From NCBI GenBank assembly GCA_017399265.1, contig JAFQDL010000001.1:1-64000 (forward strand): a DNA stretch of 64,000 nucleotides. Reading direction: 5' to 3'. This document shows positions 19,160-27,341 of the stretch, in pieces; the stretch's first letter is position 1; each line of letters starts with the position of its first letter. The translations under genes were made by a program, and so were the position numbers. Source of the stretch: Clostridia bacterium (GTDB taxonomy: Bacteria; Bacillota; Clostridia; Christensenellales; UBA1242). Under the pieces are notes generated by a model. The model saw only the letters and a list, made by a program, of their open reading frames with translations. It was not told the origin of the DNA and ran no database searches.

Positions 19160-21868
19160 ATGATTACTTTAAAAGATTTATCTAAAATTGTAATAAAAGA
19201 TGGACAAGAAAAATATGCATTAAATGAAGTTAATTTGCAATTAGGTGATAGTGGCCTTGTTGCAATTAGTGGAAATGAAGGTGCTGGTAAATCTTGTCTT
19301 TTAAGAATGTTATCACAAATGGACGATGTGTCTAGTGGTAGTATTTTTGCTGATGGTGTAGATTTAAGTAAACTTGGTGAGAAAGAGTTGGAAAACTATA
19401 GGACTCACTACGTAGGACTTGTCAATGATCCCAATGAGTTGTTTCCTGATCTAACCATTAAAGAAAATATTAAATTGGGTTCTTCGTTCGGTAGGATTAA
19501 GCCTGCTAAAGAGACTTTGCAATTACTTTATGAGGCTTTGGATTTGACTGATTCTCTAAACAAAAAACCAAAGGATTGTTCAGATGAGGAGAGGGTTATA
19601 GCACAAATCGCAAGGCTTATGATAAAAAATCCTAGAGTGCTACTAATAGATAATTTTGATGAAGTGTTTGAGCAAGATACCATGCTTACGGTATGGAGAT
19701 ATCTAAAGAGTATTAGTGAAAAGCATCTTGTGGTAATTGTATCTAATTCAAAGCCGTATGTTGATAAGTTTGCAGATAGGCATATTGTGTTAGTTGAGGG
19801 CAAAATTGCATCAATTACAGGCGCTGATCAAGTAAACAAAAAGAATACTGTAGAAAATGGTCTTCTAACAAAGTCTTTGTATTTGAGAAAACACAAATTT
19901 GATTTTGGTACATCGTTTAAGTTGTTTAAGCAGTTCTTCTTAAAAAGTTGGAGAGCATTTATTACCACGTCGGTTATTTCTTTATTTCTTGTTATCGGTT
20001 TTGTAATGTTAAGTACACTATGTACTTTTGATAGTGCAAAAACAATCGCTAGTTCTTCTCTAGATAGAGGAGATGATTATATTGAATTTTATAAAGTGTC
20101 TGAGACTGGAGCAAGAGAAGAGTTAAATTACGATACAACATCTTTAAAGAATACCATAGTAGAAGATTTGTATGATAAAGGATTAACTTTCTTTAAAGTA
20201 AAACACGAAGTTAACTGGTTAACTAATATTAAGAATAAAGAGTTTAAAGTTACTTCATTTATAACCAATAGCCAAGATCTGGAAGCCGGTAATAAGAAAA
20301 ATAAAAACACATTTGGTCAAGAGATAATAGCTGGTTATTATACTGGGGAAGCTACTGTATCAAATGATACAAGACACATAACCGATGTTGTAATTTCTGA
20401 TTATATAGCAGAACTTATAATTAGGAATGGCTTAACTAATGGTTTTAGTAGTGGTACAAACTTAGATGGTGGGTTTAGAAACGCGATTATTTATTCAAAC
20501 CTTGTCAATCCAATGTTACAAGATAAGGTGAATTTTACATTGAACGGACAACATTTTAATATTGTTGGTATATACAAAACAGATTTTGATCAGTTTGTAA
20601 ATTCGGATTTGAGTGTAAAAGAGGGTATGGAAAGTTATTTTGAATATAACTTGAAAAATGTATATTCTGTAATACATGTCAATACTAACTTTTATAAACT
20701 ACTTGGTACTCAAGTAGAAACAATGACTATTAATGGTGCTAAAGTCATGAGCCAAAAAGCTGGCAAGTTTGATGATATTGGGCAAATAACTATAATGAGC
20801 GATGTCACATTTGCGGATAGATCTCTTTATGAGATCAAGTCTAGTATATATGGCAAAATATATGAAAATACTGATGAAATAATTGCAGATAGTAATAAGA
20901 AATTAAACGATTTGTGCGGTTTAGTTACAATAGACAATGCAAATAATAATACGTATAAGCTTGCTAGACAAAGTAATGTAAGCAAGGTTATGATCTCCTA
21001 TGATTTAGCGATGCGTATGGTTGTTGCTCATTATGAAAGTCAATTGGGTAGTGTGTCAGAAGAACGTTTGAAAGATATTGAAGCTGCGTTGTTAGGCCAA
21101 CCAGGTAATTTGCAATATGCAGATATTGCTAGTTATTTAAAAATTTTAACTATAGATGGTTTAACTGACGATAAGTGGGCTGGTGTTAATGCTATAGATG
21201 TTGTTGGTGTTATAAAAGATAAAGACATAACAAATACAATAATTATGCACAATAGGCAAGTTAGTGGATTGGAAAAGGTGACTTCAGATTTTGAAGTGTT
21301 GCATAGAAATGCAAATTTAACTACTAACGCAATTATAATGCCGGTAGAAATATTCTCAGAGGGTTCTATTGCAGAAACTATTAAAACTATGGACGAGATG
21401 GGTTATACAGTTAGTTCTATGGCTGCTGAAGATATTAACGGAATTGGAAATACTCTGGGTAAATTAATGTTTATATTTATAATTATTGCAGTAGCATTAT
21501 TGGCTTTGATGGGATTATTCTGGTATAGATTTAGTGCGAGAGTGTATAAAGAAAATAAATTCAGCCTATCAATCTTAAAAGCTTTGGGTAGTACTAATAG
21601 CATTAGTATATTAGCTGTGACTATTATGTTAATAATAATTATGATTGGCACATTCGCTATAGGCGCTGGAATAACTCAAATCATTGCAATTATAGCGAAC
21701 TTGATAGTATATAAAAATCTTACTTTCCAAATTAATATGTTTATTATTAATCCTTGGATTGTATTAATTGCTGCAGGAGTCATGTTATTAACTACATTTA
21801 TTTTGGCTGCTCAAGCTATTAAGAAATATAATGGCATAACAGTTGTGGATCTAAGAAGAGATATTTAA
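19160..21868 (+). CDS. Fused ABC ATPase / FtsX-type permease with degenerate ATPase motifs, 902 aa
   Basis: Residues 1-220 have the fold order of a LolD/MacB ATPase, then a helix at about 268-290, an extracytoplasmic domain of about 475 residues (291-765) and three more helices (about 768-790, 815-838, 865-885). This is the 1+3 layout of MacB/FtsX permeases. Walker A is intact (G38 to S45, GNEGAGKS). The rest is not: the Q-loop region reads LVNDPNEL, the signature LSGGQ is replaced by CSDEE (140-144), Walker B ends IDN (D164, N165 instead of Glu) and the H-switch position is SNS (195-197). It may bind ATP but hydrolyse poorly. The family includes exporters and mechanotransmitters acting on surface enzymes; which applies is not visible. 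It has its own promoter and terminator. Confidence 0.8.
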   Translation: MITLKDLSKIVIKDGQEKYALNEVNLQLGDSGLVAISGNEGAGKSCLLRMLSQMDDVSSGSIFADGVDLSKLGEKELENYRTHYVGLVNDPNELFPDLTIKENIKLGSSFGRIKPAKETLQLLYEALDLTDSLNKKPKDCSDEERVIAQIARLMIKNPRVLLIDNFDEVFEQDTMLTVWRYLKSISEKHLVVIVSNSKPYVDKFADRHIVLVEGKIASITGADQVNKKNTVENGLLTKSLYLRKHKFDFGTSFKLFKQFFLKSWRAFITTSVISLFLVIGFVMLSTLCTFDSAKTIASSSLDRGDDYIEFYKVSETGAREELNYDTTSLKNTIVEDLYDKGLTFFKVKHEVNWLTNIKNKEFKVTSFITNSQDLEAGNKKNKNTFGQEIIAGYYTGEATVSNDTRHITDVVISDYIAELIIRNGLTNGFSSGTNLDGGFRNAIIYSNLVNPMLQDKVNFTLNGQHFNIVGIYKTDFDQFVNSDLSVKEGMESYFEYNLKNVYSVIHVNTNFYKLLGTQVETMTINGAKVMSQKAGKFDDIGQITIMSDVTFADRSLYEIKSSIYGKIYENTDEIIADSNKKLNDLCGLVTIDNANNNTYKLARQSNVSKVMISYDLAMRMVVAHYESQLGSVSEERLKDIEAALLGQPGNLQYADIASYLKILTIDGLTDDKWAGVNAIDVVGVIKDKDITNTIIMHNRQVSGLEKVTSDFEVLHRNANLTTNAIIMPVEIFSEGSIAETIKTMDEMGYTVSSMAAEDINGIGNTLGKLMFIFIIIAVALLALMGLFWYRFSARVYKENKFSLSILKALGSTNSISILAVTIMLIIIMIGTFAIGAGITQIIAIIANLIVYKNLTFQINMFIINPWIVLIAAGVMLLTTFILAAQAIKKYNGITVVDLRRDI

Positions 21869-21874
21869 AAAAAT

Positions 21875-21909
21875 AAAAATACAAAGGAGAGACTTACCTT
21901 TGTATTTTT
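21875..21909 (+). terminator. Terminator after the ABC/FtsX gene
   Basis: AAAAATACAAAGG (21875-21887) pairs with CCTTTGTATTTTT (21897-21909), with a 9-base loop and a T run, just after the stop codon. Confidence 0.9.
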
Positions 21910-21941
21910 TTATTAAATATAAAATATTTTACAAATAAGTG

Positions 21942-21970
21942 TTGACAAGTGGGGATAGTTGTGTTAAAAT
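21942..21970 (+). promoter_or_regulatory. rplJ-rplL promoter
   Basis: TTGACA (21942-21947), 17 bases, TAAAAT (21965-21970): a near-consensus housekeeping promoter placing the start at about 21977, directly before the L10 leader. Confidence 0.8.
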
Positions 21971-21976
21971 TACACT

Positions 21977-22140
21977 CGTAAAATGAAGTTTTGGTCTTTG
22001 CCAAAGACAGCAAGGGAAATGTGTAATTTCGTAATTCTTGCCGAGGGAAAGCGTTATAGGTTGGTTTTTTCTTCCTCTAATGCTATTTGGCATTGGAGGA
22101 TTTTATTTTACAAAGGGTGTAAAATAAACTAATAAAGGAG
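21977..22140 (+). ncRNA. Ribosomal protein L10 leader with attenuator hairpin
   Basis: The leader carries the conserved L10-leader elements CAAAGACAGCAAGG (about 22001-22014) and CTTGCCGAGGG (about 22037-22047), which pair through GCAAG/CTTGC and form the kink-turn-bearing stem bound by the L10-L12 complex. Downstream, TCCTCTAATGC (22073-22083) pairs with GCATTGGAGGA (22090-22100) and is followed by a T-rich run, as expected for the terminator arm of autogenous attenuation. A further small hairpin, ATTTTACA/TGTAAAAT, precedes the ribosome-binding site. The family and mechanism are established knowledge; the fit is by eye. Confidence 0.85.
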
Positions 22141-22145
22141 AAACT

Positions 22146-22634
22146 ATGAGCGCAAATTTAGAAGCAAAGAAGAAACTTGTTGCTGACATTCAAGACCAAT
22201 TAAAAGATGCTAAAAGTATTCTTTTTGTTGACTATCGTGGTATAACTGTTGCGGAAGATACTGAACTTAGAAAATCTTTCAGAGAAGCAGGCGTTACTTA
22301 TAAAGTTTTCAAAAATAGATTACTTATGAAAGCTTTAGAGAATATTGGTGTTACTGGATATGATGCTAAAGAGTTTGAAGGAACTACTGCAGTTGCTTTC
22401 TCAGCTGATGAAGTGGCTCCAGCTAGAATTTTCTGTGAAACTGCTGAAAAGTTAAAGAAGATGAGTGTTAAATTCTCTATCGTTAACGGCGAGATCATGG
22501 ACAAATCTCAAACAGAAGCAATGGCTAAAATACCAAGCAAACCAGTACTTATCTCTATGTTGCTTAATGTATTACAAGGTCCTATGTCATCAATGGCTAG
22601 AGCATTAAACGAAATTGCTAAAAAACAAGCGTAA
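22146..22634 (+). CDS. rplJ: 50S ribosomal protein L10, 162 aa
   Basis: L10 forms the base of the ribosomal stalk, anchoring L7/L12 dimers to 23S rRNA, and represses its own operon through the leader just upstream. The protein begins MSANLEAKKKLVADIQDQLK and contains the L10 motif FVDYRGITVAEDTELRK followed by YKVFKNRLL. Its length and its place directly before rplL are typical. AAAGGAG lies seven bases before the ATG. Confidence 0.97.
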   Translation: MSANLEAKKKLVADIQDQLKDAKSILFVDYRGITVAEDTELRKSFREAGVTYKVFKNRLLMKALENIGVTGYDAKEFEGTTAVAFSADEVAPARIFCETAEKLKKMSVKFSIVNGEIMDKSQTEAMAKIPSKPVLISMLLNVLQGPMSSMARALNEIAKKQA

Positions 22635-22692
22635 GTTTTAAAAATACGCGAAAAAAATTAAAAAAATAATTAAATTTTAAGGAGAAATTAAA

Positions 22693-23061
22693 ATGGCAGA
22701 TTTAAATAAAATTGTTGAACAAATCGAAGCTCTAACTGTATTAGAAGTTAGTGAATTAGTAAAAATGTTAGAAGAAAAATTCGGAGTAAGCGCAGCTGCA
22801 GCTGTTGTTGCTGCTGGTCCTGCTGCTGGTCCTGCTGCTGCAGAAGAAAAGAGCGAATTTAACGTTATCTTAAAGGAAGCTGGTGCAAATAAGATTGCTG
22901 TTATCAAAGTTGTTAAAGATATCACAGGTCTTGGCCTAGGCGAAGCAAAAGCTATGGTTGATGGCGCTCCTGCAACTATTAAAGAAAACGTTGCTGCTGA
23001 AGAAGCTAAAGCAATGGAAGCTAAACTTAAAGAAGCTGGCGCTGTTGTTGAATTAAAGTAG
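22693..23061 (+). CDS. rplL: 50S ribosomal protein L7/L12, 122 aa
   Basis: This is the flexible stalk protein that recruits translation GTPases; it binds L10 as dimers. An N-terminal dimerisation helix pair (about 1-35) is followed by an Ala/Gly/Pro hinge (about 36-53, [10 protein letters not shown]) and the C-terminal globular domain with the signature [20 protein letters not shown] and VKDITGLG. It lies 58 bases after rplJ, with AAGGAG before the ATG and a terminator after it, so the operon is rplJ-rplL. The duplicated GPAA in the hinge is mildly unusual. Confidence 0.97.
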   Translation: MADLNKIVEQIEALTVLEVSELVKMLEEKFGVSAAAAVVAAGPAAGPAAAEEKSEFNVILKEAGANKIAVIKVVKDITGLGLGEAKAMVDGAPATIKENVAAEEAKAMEAKLKEAGAVVELK

Positions 23062-23085
23062 TTTTGAAATTATTTTACAATCCAA

Positions 23086-23122
23086 AAAAAAAGTTTATAC
23101 GATACATGTATAAACTTTTTTT
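23086..23122. terminator. Bidirectional terminator between rplL and rplI
   Basis: AAAAAAAGTTTATAC (23086-23100) pairs with GTATAAACTTTTTTT (23108-23122) around a 7-base loop. The A tract on one side and T tract on the other let it serve both rplL on plus and rplI on minus. Confidence 0.88.
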
Positions 23123-23176
23123 GTTTTTTATTGAGTTGTTCACAATTTAAACAAATTTGTGGATAAATTCGTTTGA

Positions 23177-23617
23177 TTATTCTGGAATTACCTCTATTTG
23201 TAAGTTAACTATAACTGTTGGGTGAAGTTTAACTTTTGCTGTATAAATACCAGTTGCTTTAATAGTTGTGATATCAATTTTTTTCTTATCGACGTCCAAT
23301 CCCATGGCTGATAAACTTTCGCTGACTTCTTTATTGGTTACAGAACCGAAAGTTTTTCCGCCGTTGCCGCATTTGATTTTGCAAACAGCTTTTGTATCCT
23401 TTAATTTTTTGCCTAAATCAACTGCTGCGAGACGTTCTTGTTCTGCTTTGTATGCATTGCTAGCTTGCGCTTGTTTTGCTTCGTTTAAATTGGTTGCAGT
23501 TCCTGCCTTTGCATAACCGTTTGGAATAAGAAAGTTGTTAGCATAGCCATTGTTAACTTCTATTATGTCACCTTTTTTGCCTTTACCTTTTAAATCTTTT
23601 AATAAAACAATTTTCAT
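23177..23617 (-). CDS. rplI: 50S ribosomal protein L9, 146 aa
   Basis: L9 is an elongated protein at the base of the L1 stalk. The sequence starts MKIVLLKDLKGKGKKGDIIE and has the L9 signature VNNGYANNFLIPNGYA, a long central helix rich in Ala, Lys and Gln, and a C-terminal rRNA-binding domain ending VNLQIEVIPE. Length is normal. Here it stands alone on the minus strand, facing rplL, rather than with rpsF, rpsR or a GdpP/dnaB neighbour as in many Firmicutes. The start is supported by AGGAGG nine bases upstream. Confidence 0.96.
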   Translation of the reverse strand: MKIVLLKDLKGKGKKGDIIEVNNGYANNFLIPNGYAKAGTATNLNEAKQAQASNAYKAEQERLAAVDLGKKLKDTKAVCKIKCGNGGKTFGSVTNKEVSESLSAMGLDVDKKKIDITTIKATGIYTAKVKLHPTVIVNLQIEVIPE

Positions 23618-23642
23618 GGATAAAACCTCCTAATTACAAATA

Positions 23643-23671
23643 AGTTTAAATAAAAATTGTTTAATAGTCAA
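23643..23671 (-). promoter_or_regulatory. rplI promoter
   Basis: On the minus strand TTGACT (23671-23666), 17 bases, TAAACT (23648-23643). Transcription would start near 23636, giving a short leader with the AGGAGG site. Confidence 0.6.
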
Positions 23672-23757
23672 ATTATTTAATGCTTTTGTGTGTTTAGTGG
23701 ATAAAAATTGATAAATAACCAATAATATTATTAGATTAATAGTGAGGTGTTTGTTAA

Positions 23758-24078
23758 GTGGATTTGAAATGTAAAAAATTAAATTGTGTATACAATGATA
23801 AATACTCTTGTATGAAGAAGGAAATAAAAGTTAGTAGAACGTGTGAGTGTGATAGCTTTGAGGCGGCTAAAGAATTAAAAAAAGGTCAAAGGCAAGATGC
23901 TAGTAAGACTATGTTTGAAGCGGCACCAGATTTTCATCCTTATAGACATAGCAAAAATATTAATATAGAGTGTGATGCTGATTGTTTGTACAATCAGGAT
24001 AAAAAGTGTCATGCTAATGGAATTAGTGTGTGTAGTTGTACTAATTGTGCACTTTGTACTACTTTTATAAAAGATTGA
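23758..24078 (+). CDS. DUF1540 protein with two Cys-rich domains, 106 aa
   Basis: Two copies of a small Cys domain are visible: residues 4-34 (CKKLNCVYNDKYSCMKKEI ... CECDSF) and about 79-103 (CDADCLYNQDKKCHANGI ... CALCTTF). The pattern C-x4-C-x-YN-x3-C-x3-I-x-V-x-C is that of DUF1540, small probably metal-binding proteins common in Clostridia and of unknown function. The linker carries a run rich in Lys, Gln and Asp. The start is GTG at 23758 with TGAGGTG about eight bases upstream. It is a single gene between rplI and a terminator at 24127. Confidence 0.8.
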   Translation: MDLKCKKLNCVYNDKYSCMKKEIKVSRTCECDSFEAAKELKKGQRQDASKTMFEAAPDFHPYRHSKNINIECDADCLYNQDKKCHANGISVCSCTNCALCTTFIKD

Positions 24079-24126
24079 AATGATGGGGAGAAAATGCTTT
24101 ATTTTTTACTCCCTAGATAACAGGTT

Positions 24127-24159
24127 AGATGTAATTTGATTATTGATTACATCTTTTTT
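24127..24159 (+). terminator. Terminator after the DUF1540 gene
   Basis: AGATGTAAT (24127-24135) pairs with ATTACATCT (24146-24154), followed by six T residues. Confidence 0.85.
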
Positions 24160-24258
24160 ATTTCAAATTGCTATGGGTATAAATCTTATTATCAACATTA
24201 AATTCAAATTTTCAAATTTAAATCATTGTTAAAAATATTAGTAAAAAGCATAGGCTTG

Positions 24259-24329
24259 TGGTATACTAAATTTGACAAATGTGAGGCGCTTGTCTTTTTT
24301 GCCTATTCACATGTCAAGGAGAATGGAAA
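24259..24329 (+). promoter_or_regulatory. Extended -10 promoter and leader with alternative hairpins
   Basis: TGG-TATACT (24259-24267) is an extended -10 with no good -35. The leader from about 24274 can fold in two exclusive ways. GACAA (24274-24278) can pair with TTGTC (24290-24294) before six T residues, a weak terminator. Or TTGACA..TGTGAGGC (24272-24287) can pair with GCC...TCACATGTCAA (24301-24317), which touches the AAGGAG ribosome-binding site (24316-24321). This is the layout of an attenuator or riboswitch-like element; no known class is recognised. The rest of 24160-24258 is AT-rich and shows nothing. Confidence 0.4.
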
Positions 24330-26384
24330 ATGTTTTGGAAATTTTTAGCAGCAGATAGTATTGTTAAAGATGATAATACTATTTATGGAAAGTTTAAAGA
24401 TTTTTTATGGAATATTGCTAAGGGTATAGATGAAACTTATTTTATATTTATTGCCTTAGGTCTTTTTGTCGTAATAACTCTTACTATATTAATTGTAAGG
24501 TCACGTACTTATGAGAAAAAATTAAAGAGAAGTGTAAAAGGAATAAATGATTATTTAAAGAAAAATCCTTATATTAATGATGATAGTTTAATTTCTTTAA
24601 ATGCTAAAATGAAAGCAGCTCCTAAAGCCTTGAGACATAGTTGGCAAGAATATGTATTAAATAGAGACAAATTGCCTAGCGAATACATGAATACAGAGAC
24701 AGTTATAGACCACCCAAGCAAAGCGAGTGGTTTTAAAACCTGTATAAGAATTTGCAGAAATTTATTTGTATTAGCAGCATTGGTAATGGCTATATTATTA
24801 TTTTCCAGAGTGCTAGCAAGATGGGGATTTGAAGAACTTTCTCAAATAGATACTACAACATTTATTATTACATCATTATATGACGTCTTCTTAGTACCTG
24901 CACTTTTATTAATATTGGGCTTTATTATGATCGCCATCTTTGAATCTTCATATTCGTCATTTATGAAAGATCTTTATTATGAATATAGGGAATTCCAAGG
25001 TTATTTAAATAAGGCTTGTACTACAATGCCACCATATATTGATTATGAAATATTATTTACTCAAAAAGAAATCAAAGATGGAATTAGTGTACTACAAGAA
25101 TATTTAGATAAGAAAGCTATACAAGATCAAAAAGAAAAAGAAGAACAAGAGTTAAATAAGCAAAATTACGAAAAATTCGATTTTGATGCTCTAGGGGTAG
25201 AGGGATCTATCTTGCTTGAAAGAGCCATGACTGAAAGTGAAAAATACTTTAATATCAAAAGAAATTTGGTAGAAAGGCGTACTAGTAAAGAACAAGAGAT
25301 TGCGAATTATTCAAAGAATTTTGATGATGTAACTAAGGATTTCGAAAGAAAGGCTCAAACTATAAGAGAGAGTATGAATCAAATAACTGAGCAGTTAAAT
25401 AATACTTCTGTTAAGATTGAGGCGAACTATTTGAAGAAAAGATATGATGAAGAACAACAAAAGTTACAACAATTGGAAAAAGACCACCAATTATCTGAAG
25501 CTAGATTTAAGAAACAACAGGCGGAGTTGCAAGAAGAATTAAATGCAATAGATGAAGAAGTTAATTCTAGAAAGAATAAGCTAGAAGCAATAATGCTTTC
25601 TGAAGGAAAATCTTATTCTAATAAAATTTATGGAATTTTGAATGATATTGTAAATAAACAAAATGAACCAAAGATGAAGGAAATGGAAGAGCAAAAGAAT
25701 GTTATGCAAAGCAATATTGATAACATGAAAGAGAAATTAGCTTCATACGAGGTTGCTATAAATTCTAAAGAAGAACATATTAAGGAACTTGAAAAAGAAT
25801 TGGGCTTAAAGCTTGCTCAGATAGAAACTATTGATAGTGTCAAAGAATATTTCTCATCTAATGAATTTAGAAGAAGAGTGTCAATGGGCGCTTCAGCGGA
25901 AGAGTATAAAGAATACAATGATGTTGAAGAGTTGAAAGCTAAACTTCTTCATGCGGAAGAACAATTAATGATCGCAAATGAAAGGCAAGTTGCCCTAGAA
26001 AAACAAACTTCTTCAATTCAAAAAGAGTATGAAAATTTGAAATCTAAAGAAAAACAATTGATAAAAGAATCAAAGGCAATTGAAAAGACTGAAAAAGTTG
26101 TAAAAGAAGCTCCTGTTCAAAAAGAAGAGCCTAAAAAGAAGGTTGAGGCTCCAATTCCTGAGCCAATTATTGAAGATATTGACTTTGACCAAGTTGCATT
26201 AGAAATGATGAAAGATGCCAATGAAAAGAGCAATCAAGAGCTTGTAGACAAAATGCAAGGCAATGTGAAGAAACTTGATGATTTAAACGATAAACTTAAA
26301 AGTCAGATTAAAAATTTAAATAATCAAAAGAAAAATTTGCTATCGTCAATCGAAAAATTAAATAGTAGCAAAAATAAAAAGTAA
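24330..26384 (+). CDS. Membrane protein with long coiled-coil tail, 684 aa, function unknown
   Basis: Three hydrophobic segments are visible (about 36-57, 144-160 and 183-205), with a cytoplasmic loop of about 85 residues between the first two. After residue 255 almost everything is Lys/Glu/Gln-rich coiled coil, interrupted near 595-615 by a Pro/Glu/Lys stretch. Topology and the loop motif ALRHSWQEYVL recall MotA/TolQ/ExbB-like proteins with coiled-coil tails such as ZorA, but the Gly- and Thr-rich motifs of the ion channel helices are not evident and no ZorB/MotB partner follows. A scaffold or envelope-organising role is equally possible. The gene has its own promoter/leader and terminator. 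I do not recognise the family with confidence. Confidence 0.6.
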   Translation: MFWKFLAADSIVKDDNTIYGKFKDFLWNIAKGIDETYFIFIALGLFVVITLTILIVRSRTYEKKLKRSVKGINDYLKKNPYINDDSLISLNAKMKAAPKALRHSWQEYVLNRDKLPSEYMNTETVIDHPSKASGFKTCIRICRNLFVLAALVMAILLFSRVLARWGFEELSQIDTTTFIITSLYDVFLVPALLLILGFIMIAIFESSYSSFMKDLYYEYREFQGYLNKACTTMPPYIDYEILFTQKEIKDGISVLQEYLDKKAIQDQKEKEEQELNKQNYEKFDFDALGVEGSILLERAMTESEKYFNIKRNLVERRTSKEQEIANYSKNFDDVTKDFERKAQTIRESMNQITEQLNNTSVKIEANYLKKRYDEEQQKLQQLEKDHQLSEARFKKQQAELQEELNAIDEEVNSRKNKLEAIMLSEGKSYSNKIYGILNDIVNKQNEPKMKEMEEQKNVMQSNIDNMKEKLASYEVAINSKEEHIKELEKELGLKLAQIETIDSVKEYFSSNEFRRRVSMGASAEEYKEYNDVEELKAKLLHAEEQLMIANERQVALEKQTSSIQKEYENLKSKEKQLIKESKAIEKTEKVVKEAPVQKEEPKKKVEAPIPEPIIEDIDFDQVALEMMKDANEKSNQELVDKMQGNVKKLDDLNDKLKSQIKNLNNQKKNLLSSIEKLNSSKNKK

Positions 26385-26401
26385 AATTATTGCAAAATGC
26401 T

Positions 26402-26434
26402 AAAAGTAACGACAAATATGTTGTTACTTTTTTT
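26402..26434 (+). terminator. Terminator after the coiled-coil membrane protein
   Basis: A 12-bp stem, AAAAGTAACGAC (26402-26413) with GTTGTTACTTTT (26420-26431, one G-T pair), runs into T residues. The promoter of the next operon starts inside its T tract. Confidence 0.88.
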
Positions 26435-26461
26435 GACTTAATCAAAAATACTTTGTATACT
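26433..26461 (+). promoter_or_regulatory. Promoter of the lgt-orf-divIVA operon
   Basis: TTGACT (26433-26438), 17 bases, TATACT (26456-26461). Transcription would start near 26467, about 26 bases before lgt. Confidence 0.7.
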
Positions 26462-26492
26462 ACTATATATAAATTTATATAAGGAATAAAGT

Positions 26493-27341
26493 ATGAAAAA
26501 GTTTAATAAAGATTCGTTTTCTATTGCGGGTGCAGAATTTAAAACAAAATCCACATTGATTGTACTAGCTATTGCTTTTGCATGTTTAGCTCTATTTATT
26601 ATACTTATGATGTGTGGAGTAAATGTAAGCTGGTATGGTATACTTATGGCAGTAGGATTTTTGTTAGCTATTGCATTTTCTTCGCAATTTGCTAAGTATA
26701 GGGAGTTGAGTAAAGATTTGCCGTATGATCTTGTGTGGTGGGTATTTCCATTAAGTTTGCTTGGTGCTAGATTGTATTATTGTATTTTTGAAGGTCAAAT
26801 GTCACAATTTTTTGATTTTATGAGTGGTGGACTTGCTGTCTATGGTGGAATAATAGGAGGAGCAATTGGCTTAATTATTTGTTGCATTATCAAAAAAGTA
26901 AACATTTTAAAAGCAATGGATATTGTTGCACCTACATTAATTTTAGGTCAAGCAATTGGCAGAATTGGTTGTTATACAGCAGGTTGTTGCTATGGAATAG
27001 AGGTTACAAATCCAGCATTACAGTGGTTTCCAATTAGTTATAAGCTTATGGGTGAGTGGCATTTAGCTACATTCTTTTATGAATGTGTGTTATGTCTAAT
27101 AGGATTTTTTGTACTTGCAAAAGTTTTAAGGAAATTTAGATTCACTGGAATTGTTACTTTTGGATACATGTTTTATTATGGCATTGTAAGATATTTTACA
27201 GAAAGTTTTAGAGATTCTACAGCTCAATTAACATCAGGTGGACTTGCTGTTTCTCAAATACTTAGTTTAATACTTGTTGTTTTGGGCACAATAGGAATAG
27301 TAAGTATTATAATCAGAGAAAGAAAGAAGAATAATATTTGA
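26493..27341 (+). CDS. lgt: Prolipoprotein diacylglyceryl transferase-like protein, 282 aa
   Basis: Lgt moves a diacylglyceryl group from phosphatidylglycerol to the lipobox Cys of prelipoproteins in the cytoplasmic membrane. Seven or so hydrophobic segments are visible, with the family blocks WYGILMAVGFLLA (about 47-59), GARLYYCIFE (91-100), GGLAVYGGIIGG (112-123) and GRIGCYTAGCCYG (156-168), which holds the conserved Arg157. Two positions differ from E. coli-type Lgt: Tyr117 sits where the essential His103 lies, and the Asn/Glu of GN....E is replaced by Cys residues. This GCCYG variant occurs in other Clostridia as far as I recall. A substrate candidate, the giant lipoprotein at 50130, is in the same window. 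First gene of a three-gene operon. Confidence 0.82.
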   Translation: MKKFNKDSFSIAGAEFKTKSTLIVLAIAFACLALFIILMMCGVNVSWYGILMAVGFLLAIAFSSQFAKYRELSKDLPYDLVWWVFPLSLLGARLYYCIFEGQMSQFFDFMSGGLAVYGGIIGGAIGLIICCIIKKVNILKAMDIVAPTLILGQAIGRIGCYTAGCCYGIEVTNPALQWFPISYKLMGEWHLATFFYECVLCLIGFFVLAKVLRKFRFTGIVTFGYMFYYGIVRYFTESFRDSTAQLTSGGLAVSQILSLILVVLGTIGIVSIIIRERKKNNI

